Assembly: GCA_964493095.1 (NCBI GenBank)
Contig: CAZBNG010000086.1
Span: 1 to 9,200, forward strand
DNA length: 9,200 bases
From: CAYXSX01 sp964493095
GTDB taxonomy: Bacteria; Pseudomonadota; Alphaproteobacteria; Micavibrionales; Micavibrionaceae
Direction of reading: 5' to 3'
Each line of letters begins with the position of its first letter. Positions within the stretch are counted from its first letter, which is position 1. The translations under genes were made by a program, and so were the position numbers. The notes under the pieces were generated by a model that did not search any database, was not told the origin of the DNA, and was given only the letters and a program-made list of their open reading frames with translations. Shown one piece after another: positions 1-6,463 of the stretch.

Positions 1-837
1 GAAGGTGTAAAGCGTATCGCCATGCCCAAAGGGCGCGTTGATAATGACGGGTACGTCGTCGCGTCCATCCAGATATTCAATCGACAGTTCCTCCAGCGGG
101 AAACCGAAGGGACGTGCGCCCTCCTGCATATCGATAAATTGTCCGAGGATAAGGCCGGAAATTTTTTTGAAAACGCCAAGACGTTTGAGTTGCAGAAACA
201 TCCGGTCAATGCGGCTTAAATGATCCCCGGCATCCTCAAGGAAAAGAAGTGCGCCTTCAAGATCGGCGCAATCCGGGCTTTCGGCAAGGTACTGAAACAG
301 GCTGAGATTACCGCCGATCAACCTGCCGGAAGCCTCTCCGGCTTGCAGGGTCTTTGCCGCTTTCATGGGGTAGGGTGCGTTTTCTCCCGCCAGCAGGGCA
401 AGGGTTTGATTGAGCTGGTTTTCGTTCATTTTGTGAAGTTTTTTGAACACGGGCCCGTGATAGGTGATGTGCCCGGCGCGCGCGTAAACGGCGTTAAGCA
501 AGCTTGTGGCATCGCTAAAACCGATCAGAGGTTTGGGCTTGGCTTTCAGCTTGTCAAAATTGATGGTGTCCAGCAACGCTAGCGCACGGTTGCCACCGCC
601 CGCACACCAGATAGCAGCGATATCCTCGCGTTGCCATAGCCCTTGGAACGCCATGGCTTTTTGCAAAAGCGTGCCCGCGCTTTGATGCTGGCGCTCGAAA
701 GTCTGCGGGTGAATGAAAACCTCGTAGCCTCGGGCCTTAAGAACGTCAGCGGATTTTTCAATATCTTCCCGCTCCACATAGCTTGAGGGCGCCATAACGC
801 CGATTTTTTTACCGGGTTTTAAAAGGGGACGTGTCAT
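1..837 (-). CDS. ldcA: LD-carboxypeptidase, peptidase family S66 (LdcA/MccF type), C-terminus cut by window edge
   Basis: The minus-strand frame from the ATG at 837 stays open for 279 codons to the left edge, so the 3' end is missing. The start MTRPLLKPGKKIGVMAPSS is typical of family S66. The Ser-Glu-His catalytic set is visible: Ser108 in the nucleophile elbow IGFSDATS, Glu201 in FLEDAGDHLSRIDR, and His272 in APFGHGD. LdcA enzymes are cytoplasmic serine peptidases that remove the terminal D-Ala from murein tetrapeptides during cell-wall recycling; the MccF branch instead cleaves microcin C-like peptide-nucleotides. The family is clear, but the substrate is inferred from general resemblance to LdcA. 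Few residues should be missing, since family members are usually about 300 residues. There is no clear Shine-Dalgarno sequence. The gene is divergent from the orphan gene starting at 932, with 94 bases between them. Confidence 0.93.
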   Translation of the reverse strand, partial: MTRPLLKPGKKIGVMAPSSYVEREDIEKSADVLKARGYEVFIHPQTFERQHQSAGTLLQKAMAFQGLWQREDIAAIWCAGGGNRALALLDTINFDKLKAKPKPLIGFSDATSLLNAVYARAGHITYHGPVFKKLHKMNENQLNQTLALLAGENAPYPMKAAKTLQAGEASGRLIGGNLSLFQYLAESPDCADLEGALLFLEDAGDHLSRIDRMFLQLKRLGVFKKISGLILGQFIDMQEGARPFGFPLEELSIEYLDGRDDVPVIINAPFGHGDTLYTF

Positions 838-920
838 AGCCGTACTTTAACACGCCTGATTTTTGTTGCGTAGGTATAAGTTATGGTTTATGGCCTTACG
901 TTAAGGAAAATCTGTGTAAC

Positions 921-925
921 AGGAG
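921..925 (+). promoter_or_regulatory. Ribosome binding site AGGAG of the orphan gene at 932
   Basis: AGGAG lies six bases before the ATG at 932. It supports that start over the in-frame ATG at 956, and supports the view that this unrecognised reading frame is translated. No convincing promoter could be picked out of the 838-931 gap; only loose AT-rich hexamers are present. Confidence 0.7.
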
Positions 926-931
926 TACAGC

Positions 932-1378
932 ATGACCAATAAGCGTGATCGGAGCATGGATCAGAGAGATGTTTATCTTTTTATAGTGTTTTCAGTGGCC
1001 TCTGGATTTATAGATGAAGGTCTTGCTAAAAATGCGGATCTTTTGGAGTTTTTAGGTCCTGCTCAAACTGCGGAATTAAAGTTCCATTTTGATAATAGAG
1101 CAGAGCAAAGAGCTTTTAGACAAGAAGCGCTTAAGCTTGGCTGGGCGATGCAGCCTTATCTCGATACATTTATACCGGATCTGCCGCGACCGGAAAATTC
1201 GGATGATTTCCCACCAAAAGTCCTTAGGCTCAGGGATATGGTTTTGAGCCATGCACGCGCTGCTTTCCTTGCTTTTGGAGAAGATGAACTTTCGTGTTCC
1301 TTAGCATTGAATGGTAAGAGCCTGAACTTTGGTACACTTCAGAAAAAAGACATACCAGAGATGGTCTCTAGCCTTTAA
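932..1378 (+). CDS. Hypothetical protein, 148 aa, AT-rich orphan
   Basis: I do not recognise this protein. It is soluble-looking, with no signal peptide and no convincing membrane segment; the stretch VYLFIVFSVASGFI (residues 14-27) is hydrophobic but short and followed by charged helices. The middle is rich in charged and alanine residues and looks helical. There is a proline-containing linker around PDLPRPENSDDFPP. Evidence that it is a gene: a good Shine-Dalgarno sequence at 921-925, a full-length frame filling the gap between two conserved genes, and no competing frame. Its codons end in A or T much more often than those of the photolyase gene beside it, which suggests recent acquisition or weak codon selection. 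Its last 11 bases overlap, tail to tail, the end of the photolyase gene. Confidence 0.72.
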   Translation: MTNKRDRSMDQRDVYLFIVFSVASGFIDEGLAKNADLLEFLGPAQTAELKFHFDNRAEQRAFRQEALKLGWAMQPYLDTFIPDLPRPENSDDFPPKVLRLRDMVLSHARAAFLAFGEDELSCSLALNGKSLNFGTLQKKDIPEMVSSL

Positions 1379-2720
1379 TCTGTTTATAAGCCTCAAGCGC
1401 GCGCTCGCGGCTGGCTTTTAAATCTATGATGGCTTTTGTGTATTTATTAGTGCCGTATTCCGGTACCCAGCGGCGGATATATTTCTGTTGCGGGTCGAAT
1501 TTTTCAGCCTGCGTTACCGGGTTGAAAATGCGAAAATACGGTGCGGCGTCGGCACCGCAACCCGCCACCCACTGCCAGCTGGCGGAATTATTGGCAAGGT
1601 CGGCATCAACCAGCGTATCCCAGAACCATTCTTCCCCGTGATGCCAGTACAAAAGCATGTTTTTAATCAGCAGCGAGCCCACAATCATCCGCACACGGTT
1701 GTGCATCCACCCGGTATGCCAGAGCTGGCGCATGCCCGCATCGACAATCGGTATGCCGGTCTGACCCTTTTGCCAGCGCTCCAGATATTCTTCGTTCTTG
1801 TCCCATGGAAAGGCGCTGAATTTTTCCTGAAGTGGCTTATGCGGCAGTTCCGGGAAATGATAGAGCAGGGAGTGGGAAAATTCACGCCAGCCCAGTTCCG
1901 AGCAAAAACAGTCCAGATCACTTTCAAGCTCGTTTGACATGCCAAAACCTCTTGCCTCATGCCAGATATAACGCGGAGAGACTTCCCCGAAATGCAAATA
2001 CGGAGAAAGCCGGGAGACATGTTCAAGATCGGGGCGGTTGCGAAGTTCCTTGTATCCTTTCATGCCGTTTGCAAGGAAGGTTTTTAGGCGCTCACGGGCG
2101 CCTTCCTCACCCGGCTTCCATGTTTCTTCCATGCCGCGGTACCAGTTGATGCGCGGCAAGAGCCCAAGGGCATCCAGCCCGTTATGAGCGGCAGAGGCGC
2201 CAAAGGGAATATCTTTCGGTGCGGGCAAGGGGGCGGCCGGCTCCGGCTTGCCCAGACAACCCTTGCGGTAAAAGGGCGTAAAAACCTTATACGGCGTTCC
2301 ATCGGTTTTCAGAACATCCCACGGTTCCCAAAGCAGGGAAGCGTTAAAGCTTTTAACGTCTATCCCTTCTTTTTGCAGTCCCGCTTTGATATCTTTGTCA
2401 CGGGCAATGCGCCAAGGTTCGTAACAGCGGTTCCAGTATACCGCCCTTGAGCCCGTTTCACGCACCAGTCGGGGGATGATGGTTTTGGCATCGCCCTTAT
2501 GAAACATAATTTTGCCCGCCAACGATTTATTCAGCGATTGCAAGGAGCGGTGCAGCCACCAGCGTGACGCGCCGCCGTATTTCCATTGTCCCGCATTTTC
2601 ATCATCCAGAATAAAAACCGGCGTGATGGCGAACCCGTCTTTGAGGGCATTTATCAGGGCCGGGTTGTCATGTAGGCGCAGGTCCTGGCGCAGCCAGAGA
2701 AGGGCGGTCGGTTTTGTCAT
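1368..2720 (-). CDS. phrB: Deoxyribodipyrimidine photolyase (class I CPD photolyase)
   Basis: A 450-residue protein of the photolyase/cryptochrome family, which uses blue light and reduced FAD to split cyclobutane pyrimidine dimers in DNA. The N-terminal antenna domain begins with LLWLRQDLRLHDNPAL; the C-terminal helical FAD domain includes SRLSPYLHFGEVSPR (236-250), CSELGWREF (273-281) and DAAPYFRIFNPVTQAEKFD (391-409). The electron-transfer tryptophans fall at exactly the E. coli PhrB numbers: Trp306, Trp359 and Trp382. Asn378, near the flavin, and Met345, a His in (6-4) photolyases, also match, so CPD repair is the likely activity. The antenna cofactor cannot be told. It lies 36 bases downstream of the exonuclease gene on the same strand, probably in one transcript, and overlaps the orphan gene by 11 bases at the 3' ends. 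Confidence 0.95.
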   Translation of the reverse strand: MTKPTALLWLRQDLRLHDNPALINALKDGFAITPVFILDDENAGQWKYGGASRWWLHRSLQSLNKSLAGKIMFHKGDAKTIIPRLVRETGSRAVYWNRCYEPWRIARDKDIKAGLQKEGIDVKSFNASLLWEPWDVLKTDGTPYKVFTPFYRKGCLGKPEPAAPLPAPKDIPFGASAAHNGLDALGLLPRINWYRGMEETWKPGEEGARERLKTFLANGMKGYKELRNRPDLEHVSRLSPYLHFGEVSPRYIWHEARGFGMSNELESDLDCFCSELGWREFSHSLLYHFPELPHKPLQEKFSAFPWDKNEEYLERWQKGQTGIPIVDAGMRQLWHTGWMHNRVRMIVGSLLIKNMLLYWHHGEEWFWDTLVDADLANNSASWQWVAGCGADAAPYFRIFNPVTQAEKFDPQQKYIRRWVPEYGTNKYTKAIIDLKASRERALEAYKQIKG

Positions 2721-2756
2721 GCTCTTATCTAAGCATATTTTTTGCGCGGGGCAATA

Positions 2757-3443
2757 TCAGGCAAGTTCGCGAGTTATTAGTCTTCTTCCAGTGGGAGGAA
2801 GATAGGGGGGCGGCATAACAAAGGCGGGGTTGTTTTGCACGGCATCGCTAGACAAGGGGTTGGGCATACGGCGTTCGAATACGAGATGACGCAGAGCGGC
2901 CAGTATGGAGTTTACATCATTCATGGCGTTATGCGCGCGCGCATCAAACTGTGCACCCACATGGTTGGCAAAAATGCCGGAATACACGGTACCATCAGTT
3001 GGTATGACCTTGTTTTCCTGTGCCCATATATTGATGTTAAAACCATGAAATGGCCCCCGTACAATAGTGCCGTTTATTTTTGTATTAATATTCAATATTT
3101 GAGGATCTGTACCGAAGGCTGCAAGAATGCTGCCTTCAGCATAGGCTTGAAATTGTCTCAGGCCGTAATCGAATGATACGCCGTAGTCTGTCAGCATTTC
3201 TTGAGTAATGCCTGTCAAATCTATGAAATATTGAGATAGCTTTCGGTTTATAAGAGGAATGGTAAAAACGCTGAATGGGTCCGCTACTGGTTGCAATGTT
3301 TCTGGATTGATCCGTAAAGCGGCGATTTGCACGATTTCTTTGTGCTCGCGTATGCCGTTAAGCAGAGTGCGGCTCCAGTCATGCTGTTTGCTACCTTCCC
3401 AGGCGGTGTATTCCGTATCAAAAACAGTAACGTGTTTTACCAT
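2757..3443 (-). CDS. DEDDh 3'-5' exonuclease (RNase T/ERI-1-like fold)
   Basis: A 228-residue protein with the DEDDh exonuclease signature. Motif Exo I is VFDTEYTAWEG (Asp9, Glu11), followed by the usual EIVQIAALRI strand at 36-45. Exo II is probably Asp113 in AAFGTDPQIL, and Exo III is ARAHNAMNDV with His171 and Asp176. Enzymes of this family remove nucleotides from 3' ends of RNA or DNA with two metal ions; which substrate this one uses cannot be told. The Asp-Thr-Glu-Tyr-Thr-Ala-Trp-Glu start resembles ERI-1/3'hExo-like bacterial proteins. After the domain comes a proline-rich tail (residues 207-219). The gene is more AT-rich than its neighbours. No Shine-Dalgarno sequence precedes the ATG at 3443, so the start is likely but not proven. 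It is 41 bases downstream of the DHH gene and 36 bases upstream of the photolyase gene. Confidence 0.85.
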   Translation of the reverse strand: MVKHVTVFDTEYTAWEGSKQHDWSRTLLNGIREHKEIVQIAALRINPETLQPVADPFSVFTIPLINRKLSQYFIDLTGITQEMLTDYGVSFDYGLRQFQAYAEGSILAAFGTDPQILNINTKINGTIVRGPFHGFNINIWAQENKVIPTDGTVYSGIFANHVGAQFDARAHNAMNDVNSILAALRHLVFERRMPNPLSSDAVQNNPAFVMPPPYLPPTGRRLITRELA

Positions 3444-3484
3444 AATTTATGGTTAGCATAGTGAATGGAATATGAAAAGCTTTA

Positions 3485-4447
3485 TCAGCCGTCGGTGTTG
3501 ATTTTCTTGATAAGGGTCTGCAGGGTCTCCTCGGCCTTCAGGTTGCTGATCTGGCAGGTGCCTGCGGCTTGATGACCGCCGCCGCCGTAGCCCAGGCATA
3601 ATTCCCCGATATTGGTGTTGCTGGTGCGGTTCAGGATGGATTTACCAATGGCGAAAACGGTGTTTTGCTTGTTCTTTCCCCAGATAATATGCATGGAAAT
3701 GTTGGTCTGCGGAAACAGGGCGTAAATCATGAAGCGGTTGCCGGCCCATAGCGTTTCCTCGCGGCGCAGGTCCAGTACTACAAGGTTTTTATGGACCGCG
3801 GCGCAACGCTCCACCTGTTCGCGGAATTTGAGTTGGTGTTCGAAATACAGATCCACGCGCTCTTTCACGTCGGGCAAAGCCAGAATTTCGGTGATGTTGT
3901 GGTGGTCGCGGCAATAATCGATCAGCTTCATCATAAGCTGGTAATTGGAAATGTTAAAATCGCGGAAGCGCCCAAGGCCGGTACGGGCATCCATGATAAA
4001 GCTCAGGAGAACCCAGCCTTCGGGATTGAGAATCTCATCCTTGGTGAAGCTTGCGGAATCGGCTTTGTCCACCGCATCCATCATAGCGCTTGAGACCTGT
4101 GGAAAGCGGTCCGCTCCGCCGAAATATTCATAAACCACGCGGGCGGCGGAGGGGGCGCTGGCATTGATGATGTGGTTTTCGGGCCGGTTTTTGACACGCG
4201 TTACTTCGCTGTCATGGTGATCGAAAGCAAGATAAACACCCGGGGCATACGGCAGGTTTGTCGTGATATCGTTTTCTCCCACATCAATCAGGCCGTCCTG
4301 CATATCCTTGGGGTGTGCAAATGTGATGTCGTCTATCAGGCCGAGCTCCTTGAGCAAGACGCCGCAGACAAGGCCGTCCATATCACTGCGGGTGATCAGA
4401 CGGTATTTTTTATTGGTTGCCAGAATTTTTTGAGCATTTTGTGACAT
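3485..4447 (-). CDS. DHH-family phosphoesterase (exopolyphosphatase-like)
   Basis: A 320-residue protein of the DHH/DHHA1 superfamily, which includes RecJ, NrnA-type oligoribonucleases and exopolyphosphatase-like enzymes. Numbered from the ATG at 4447, metal-binding motif I is RSDMDG (Asp22, Asp24), the name-giving DHH motif is AFDHHDSE (Asp76, His77, His78), another acidic motif is DAVDKADS (124-131), and the C-terminal DHHA1 substrate loop is GYGGGGHQAAGTCQ (286-299). All parts needed for metal-dependent phosphoester cleavage are present. Alphaproteobacterial relatives are usually labelled exopolyphosphatase, but the substrate is not proven by sequence and short RNA or a signalling dinucleotide is possible. 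A GTG at 4459 would add four residues, but it overlaps the AGGAG at 4459-4463, so ATG 4447 is preferred. It lies 125 bases downstream of clpX on the same strand. Confidence 0.87.
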   Translation of the reverse strand: MSQNAQKILATNKKYRLITRSDMDGLVCGVLLKELGLIDDITFAHPKDMQDGLIDVGENDITTNLPYAPGVYLAFDHHDSEVTRVKNRPENHIINASAPSAARVVYEYFGGADRFPQVSSAMMDAVDKADSASFTKDEILNPEGWVLLSFIMDARTGLGRFRDFNISNYQLMMKLIDYCRDHHNITEILALPDVKERVDLYFEHQLKFREQVERCAAVHKNLVVLDLRREETLWAGNRFMIYALFPQTNISMHIIWGKNKQNTVFAIGKSILNRTSNTNIGELCLGYGGGGHQAAGTCQISNLKAEETLQTLIKKINTDG

Positions 4448-4458
4448 GGCGAACGGCA

Positions 4459-4463
4459 CTCCT
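4459..4463 (-). promoter_or_regulatory. Ribosome binding site AGGAG deciding the DHH gene start
   Basis: On the minus strand AGGAG is followed by 11 bases and then the ATG at 4447. The alternative GTG start at 4459-4457 shares its first base with this site and could not use it, so the shorter product of 320 residues is favoured. Confidence 0.55.
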
Positions 4464-4572
4464 GTTAATCATGTAAAATTAAACACAGAAAGGTGGGGAA
4501 GCATGCATGTTTTGATATCTGCATGAAAAGGCAGCCTGAAGCATGCCGGATTTGGAATAACCGTGAAAATGG

Positions 4573-5874
4573 TTAGCCTTCGGCAGCCTCGGCGGCTTTT
4601 TTGTCTTTCCCACCTGCGGCTTTTTCTTTCTTTTTCTTATCGGCAAAGACATAGACGGGCGTTTTGTTGTCTTTGACCGTGTCTTCGCTGATAATTACCT
4701 CTTCAATACCTTCCATGTCGGGAAGTTCATACATCGTATCCAGAAGCATGTTTTCAAGAATTGAGCGCAGGCCCCGCGCGCCGGTTTTGCGGGCGATGGC
4801 TTTTTCGGCTATAGCGGTTAGCGCCTCATCGGAGAAGGTCAGCTTTGCGCCTTCCATTTCAAACAGCTTTTGATACTGCTTCACGAGAGCGTTTTTCGGT
4901 TCCGTCAGGATACTGATCAGCGCGGCCTCATCGAGGTCTTCCAGCGTGGCTATCACCGGCAGGCGCCCCACGAATTCAGGGATCAAACCGTATTTCAACA
5001 GGTCTTCCGGTTCAAGCGATTTAAACAGCTCCCCAACATTCCGGGTTTCCGTGTCCTTGATATCCGCGCCGAAACCGATGGATGTGCCGCGGCCGCGGTC
5101 GGCGATAACCTTGTCCAGTCCGGCGAACGCACCGCCGCAGATGAACAGGATGTCCTTGGTGTCGACCTGCAGGAATTCCTGCTGGGGATGCTTGCGCCCG
5201 CCCTGCGGAGGCACTGAAGCGACGGTGCCTTCCATGAGTTTCAGCAGGGCTTGCTGCACACCTTCGCCGGAAACGTCGCGGGTGATGGACGGGTTGTCGG
5301 ATTTGCGGGAGATTTTATCAATCTCGTCGATGTAAACGATACCGCGCTGCGCCCGCTCCACGTTGTAATCTGAAGCCTGCAGCAGTTTCAGGACGATGTT
5401 CTCAACGTCTTCCCCTACGTAACCGGCTTCGGTCAGGGTCGTGGCATCGGCCATGGTAAAGGGAACGTCCAGAATGCGCGCCAGCGTCTGCGCCAGAAGC
5501 GTTTTACCGCAACCGGTCGGGCCGACGAGCAGAATGTTTGATTTTGCCAGTTCTACTTCGGCGCCTTCGCCGCCATGATCCAAGCGTTTGTAGTGGTTGT
5601 GCACGGCAACGGACAGGACGCGCTTGGCGCCTTCCTGACCGATCACGTAGTCATCCAGAACAGATTTGATGTCAGAGGGAGCAGGGATCTTGTCACCTTC
5701 GCGGATAATCTGCGTCTTGTCCTCTTCGCGGATAATATCCATACACAGCTCGACACACTCATTGCAGATAAAGACATTCGGTCCGGCAATAAGCTTGCGC
5801 ACTTCATGCTGGCTCTTGCCACAGAAGGAACAATACAGTGTGTTTTTAGAATCGCCGCTTGCAGATTTGCTCAT
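4573..5874 (-). CDS. clpX: ATP-dependent protease ATP-binding subunit ClpX
   Basis: A full-length, 433-residue AAA+ unfoldase that recognises tagged proteins and threads them into the ClpP peptidase in the cytoplasm. Visible in order: the N-terminal C4 zinc-binding domain (CSFCGKSQ and FICNECVELC, about residues 15-43), Walker A GPTGCGKTLLAQ, the pore loop GYVGEDVENIV, Walker B IVYIDEIDKI, the RKH loop in GGRKHPQQEF, and the sensor-2 region KTGARGLRSILE. The last 25 residues form a lysine- and alanine-rich tail, common in ClpX but variable. AGGAAG nine bases before the ATG is a good ribosome binding site. clpP does not lie directly upstream and lon not directly downstream, unlike in many proteobacteria. 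Upstream is divergent sufE, with a possible promoter at 6026-6054 that would give a long leader. Confidence 0.98.
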   Translation of the reverse strand: MSKSASGDSKNTLYCSFCGKSQHEVRKLIAGPNVFICNECVELCMDIIREEDKTQIIREGDKIPAPSDIKSVLDDYVIGQEGAKRVLSVAVHNHYKRLDHGGEGAEVELAKSNILLVGPTGCGKTLLAQTLARILDVPFTMADATTLTEAGYVGEDVENIVLKLLQASDYNVERAQRGIVYIDEIDKISRKSDNPSITRDVSGEGVQQALLKLMEGTVASVPPQGGRKHPQQEFLQVDTKDILFICGGAFAGLDKVIADRGRGTSIGFGADIKDTETRNVGELFKSLEPEDLLKYGLIPEFVGRLPVIATLEDLDEAALISILTEPKNALVKQYQKLFEMEGAKLTFSDEALTAIAEKAIARKTGARGLRSILENMLLDTMYELPDMEGIEEVIISEDTVKDNKTPVYVFADKKKKEKAAGGKDKKAAEAAEG

Positions 5875-5958
5875 AATATAAGGCTTCCTGTCCTTTTTCG
5901 TTTCTTGCTGCTACCAATCTGCCAAAGGGAGCAGTGGTTGCGCAAGTCCTAATCCATT

Positions 5959-6004
5959 AAAAGAGATTGTTTTTTACAGCATAAAAACAAGGCTTGTCTC
6001 TTTT
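5959..6004. repeat. AT-rich two-part inverted repeat in the clpX/sufE intergenic region
   Basis: Outer arms AAAAGAGA (5959-5966) and TCTCTTTT (5997-6004) are perfect complements. Inner arms TTGTTTTTTA (5967-5976) and TAAAAACAA (5982-5990) pair with one extra T, around a five-base loop. Six unpaired bases (5991-5996) lie on one side only. It is AT-rich and lacks the GC stem of a terminator. It could be an operator or an RNA hairpin in the clpX leader; the function is unknown. Confidence 0.6.
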
Positions 6005-6023
6005 CTCCATGATACGATATTAA
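5994..6023 (+). promoter_or_regulatory. Possible sigma-70 type promoter of sufE
   Basis: TTGTCT at 5994-5999 and TATTAA at 6018-6023 (18-base spacer), or GATATT at 6016-6021 (16-base spacer), resemble -35 and -10 boxes 30 to 40 bases before the sufE start. The -35 box overlaps the right part of the inverted repeat at 5959-6004. Judged by eye only. Confidence 0.3.
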
Positions 6024-6025
6024 AG

Positions 6026-6054
6026 ATGATAAATGTGTTAATCGGTTACGACAA
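6026..6054 (-). promoter_or_regulatory. Possible sigma-70 type promoter of clpX
   Basis: On the minus strand TTGTCG (6054-6049) and TATCAT (6031-6026) are separated by 17 bases. The -10 box matches the consensus at five of six positions. Transcription from here would give clpX a leader of about 145 bases containing the inverted repeat at 5959-6004. It abuts the sufE start codon. Judged by eye only. Confidence 0.3.
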
Positions 6055-6459
6055 ATGATGCTGCAAGGCAATATAACAGAGCTTGTTGAGGATTTCGCGC
6101 TTTTTGATGACTGGGAAGAGCGCTACCGCTACCTGATCGACCTGGGGCGTAAGCTGCCTCCTATGGATGAAGCGCTGAAAACGGATGAAAACATGGTGCG
6201 CGGCTGTACCTCGCGCGTGTGGATGGTCGGGCGTGTAGAGGAGGGTAAGCTGTTTTTCGTGGCCGACAGCGACGCCCATATCGTGCGCGGCCTGATTGCG
6301 CTGCTCTCGATGGCCTATAACGGCAAGACGCTGGAGGAAATCAGGAATATCGATATCGATGCGGCTTTTAAGGAAATCGGATTGGACCAGCATTTAAGTC
6401 CGAACCGCAGGAACGGCTTTTTTGCGATGGTGGAGCGGATTAAAGCGATCACCGGGTGA
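6055..6459 (+). CDS. sufE: SufE-family Fe-S cluster assembly / cysteine desulfurase sulfur acceptor
   Basis: A 134-residue cytoplasmic protein of the SufE/CsdE family. SufE takes persulfide sulfur from the cysteine desulfurase SufS, stimulates it, and passes the sulfur to the SufBCD scaffold. The active cysteine is Cys51 in MVRGCTSRVW, the same number as in E. coli SufE. Other family marks are the early DWEERYRYLIDLGRKLPPM region, the central VRGLIALLSMAYNGKT helix, and the LDQHLSPNRRNG segment near the C-terminus. The length is normal. Two tandem ATGs (6055 and 6058) are both possible starts; the Shine-Dalgarno sequence is weak. No other suf gene is in the window, so it is not in a suf operon here. 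It is divergent from clpX, and its stop lies four bases from the end of the converging secreted-protein gene. Confidence 0.95.
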   Translation: MMLQGNITELVEDFALFDDWEERYRYLIDLGRKLPPMDEALKTDENMVRGCTSRVWMVGRVEEGKLFFVADSDAHIVRGLIALLSMAYNGKTLEEIRNIDIDAAFKEIGLDQHLSPNRRNGFFAMVERIKAITG

Positions 6460-6463
6460 AAAT

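Noticed and set aside
220..582. 120-codon plus-strand frame at the left edge
   Set aside because: It is antisense to the LD-carboxypeptidase frame, which contains the catalytic Ser and Glu motifs in this stretch.
1488..1937. 149-codon open frame on the plus strand opposite the photolyase gene
   Set aside because: It lies antisense to the conserved FAD domain of the photolyase, and its product shows no domain features.
4460..4572. Possible terminator downstream of clpX
   Set aside because: Only weak stems (TAACC/GGTTA and scattered GCATGC words) are seen, with no GC-rich hairpin followed by a T run, so transcription may continue into the DHH gene.
5575..5952. 125-codon open frame on the plus strand opposite the start of clpX
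   Set aside because: It lies antisense to the ClpX zinc-binding and Walker A region and extends into the intergenic space without a ribosome binding site.
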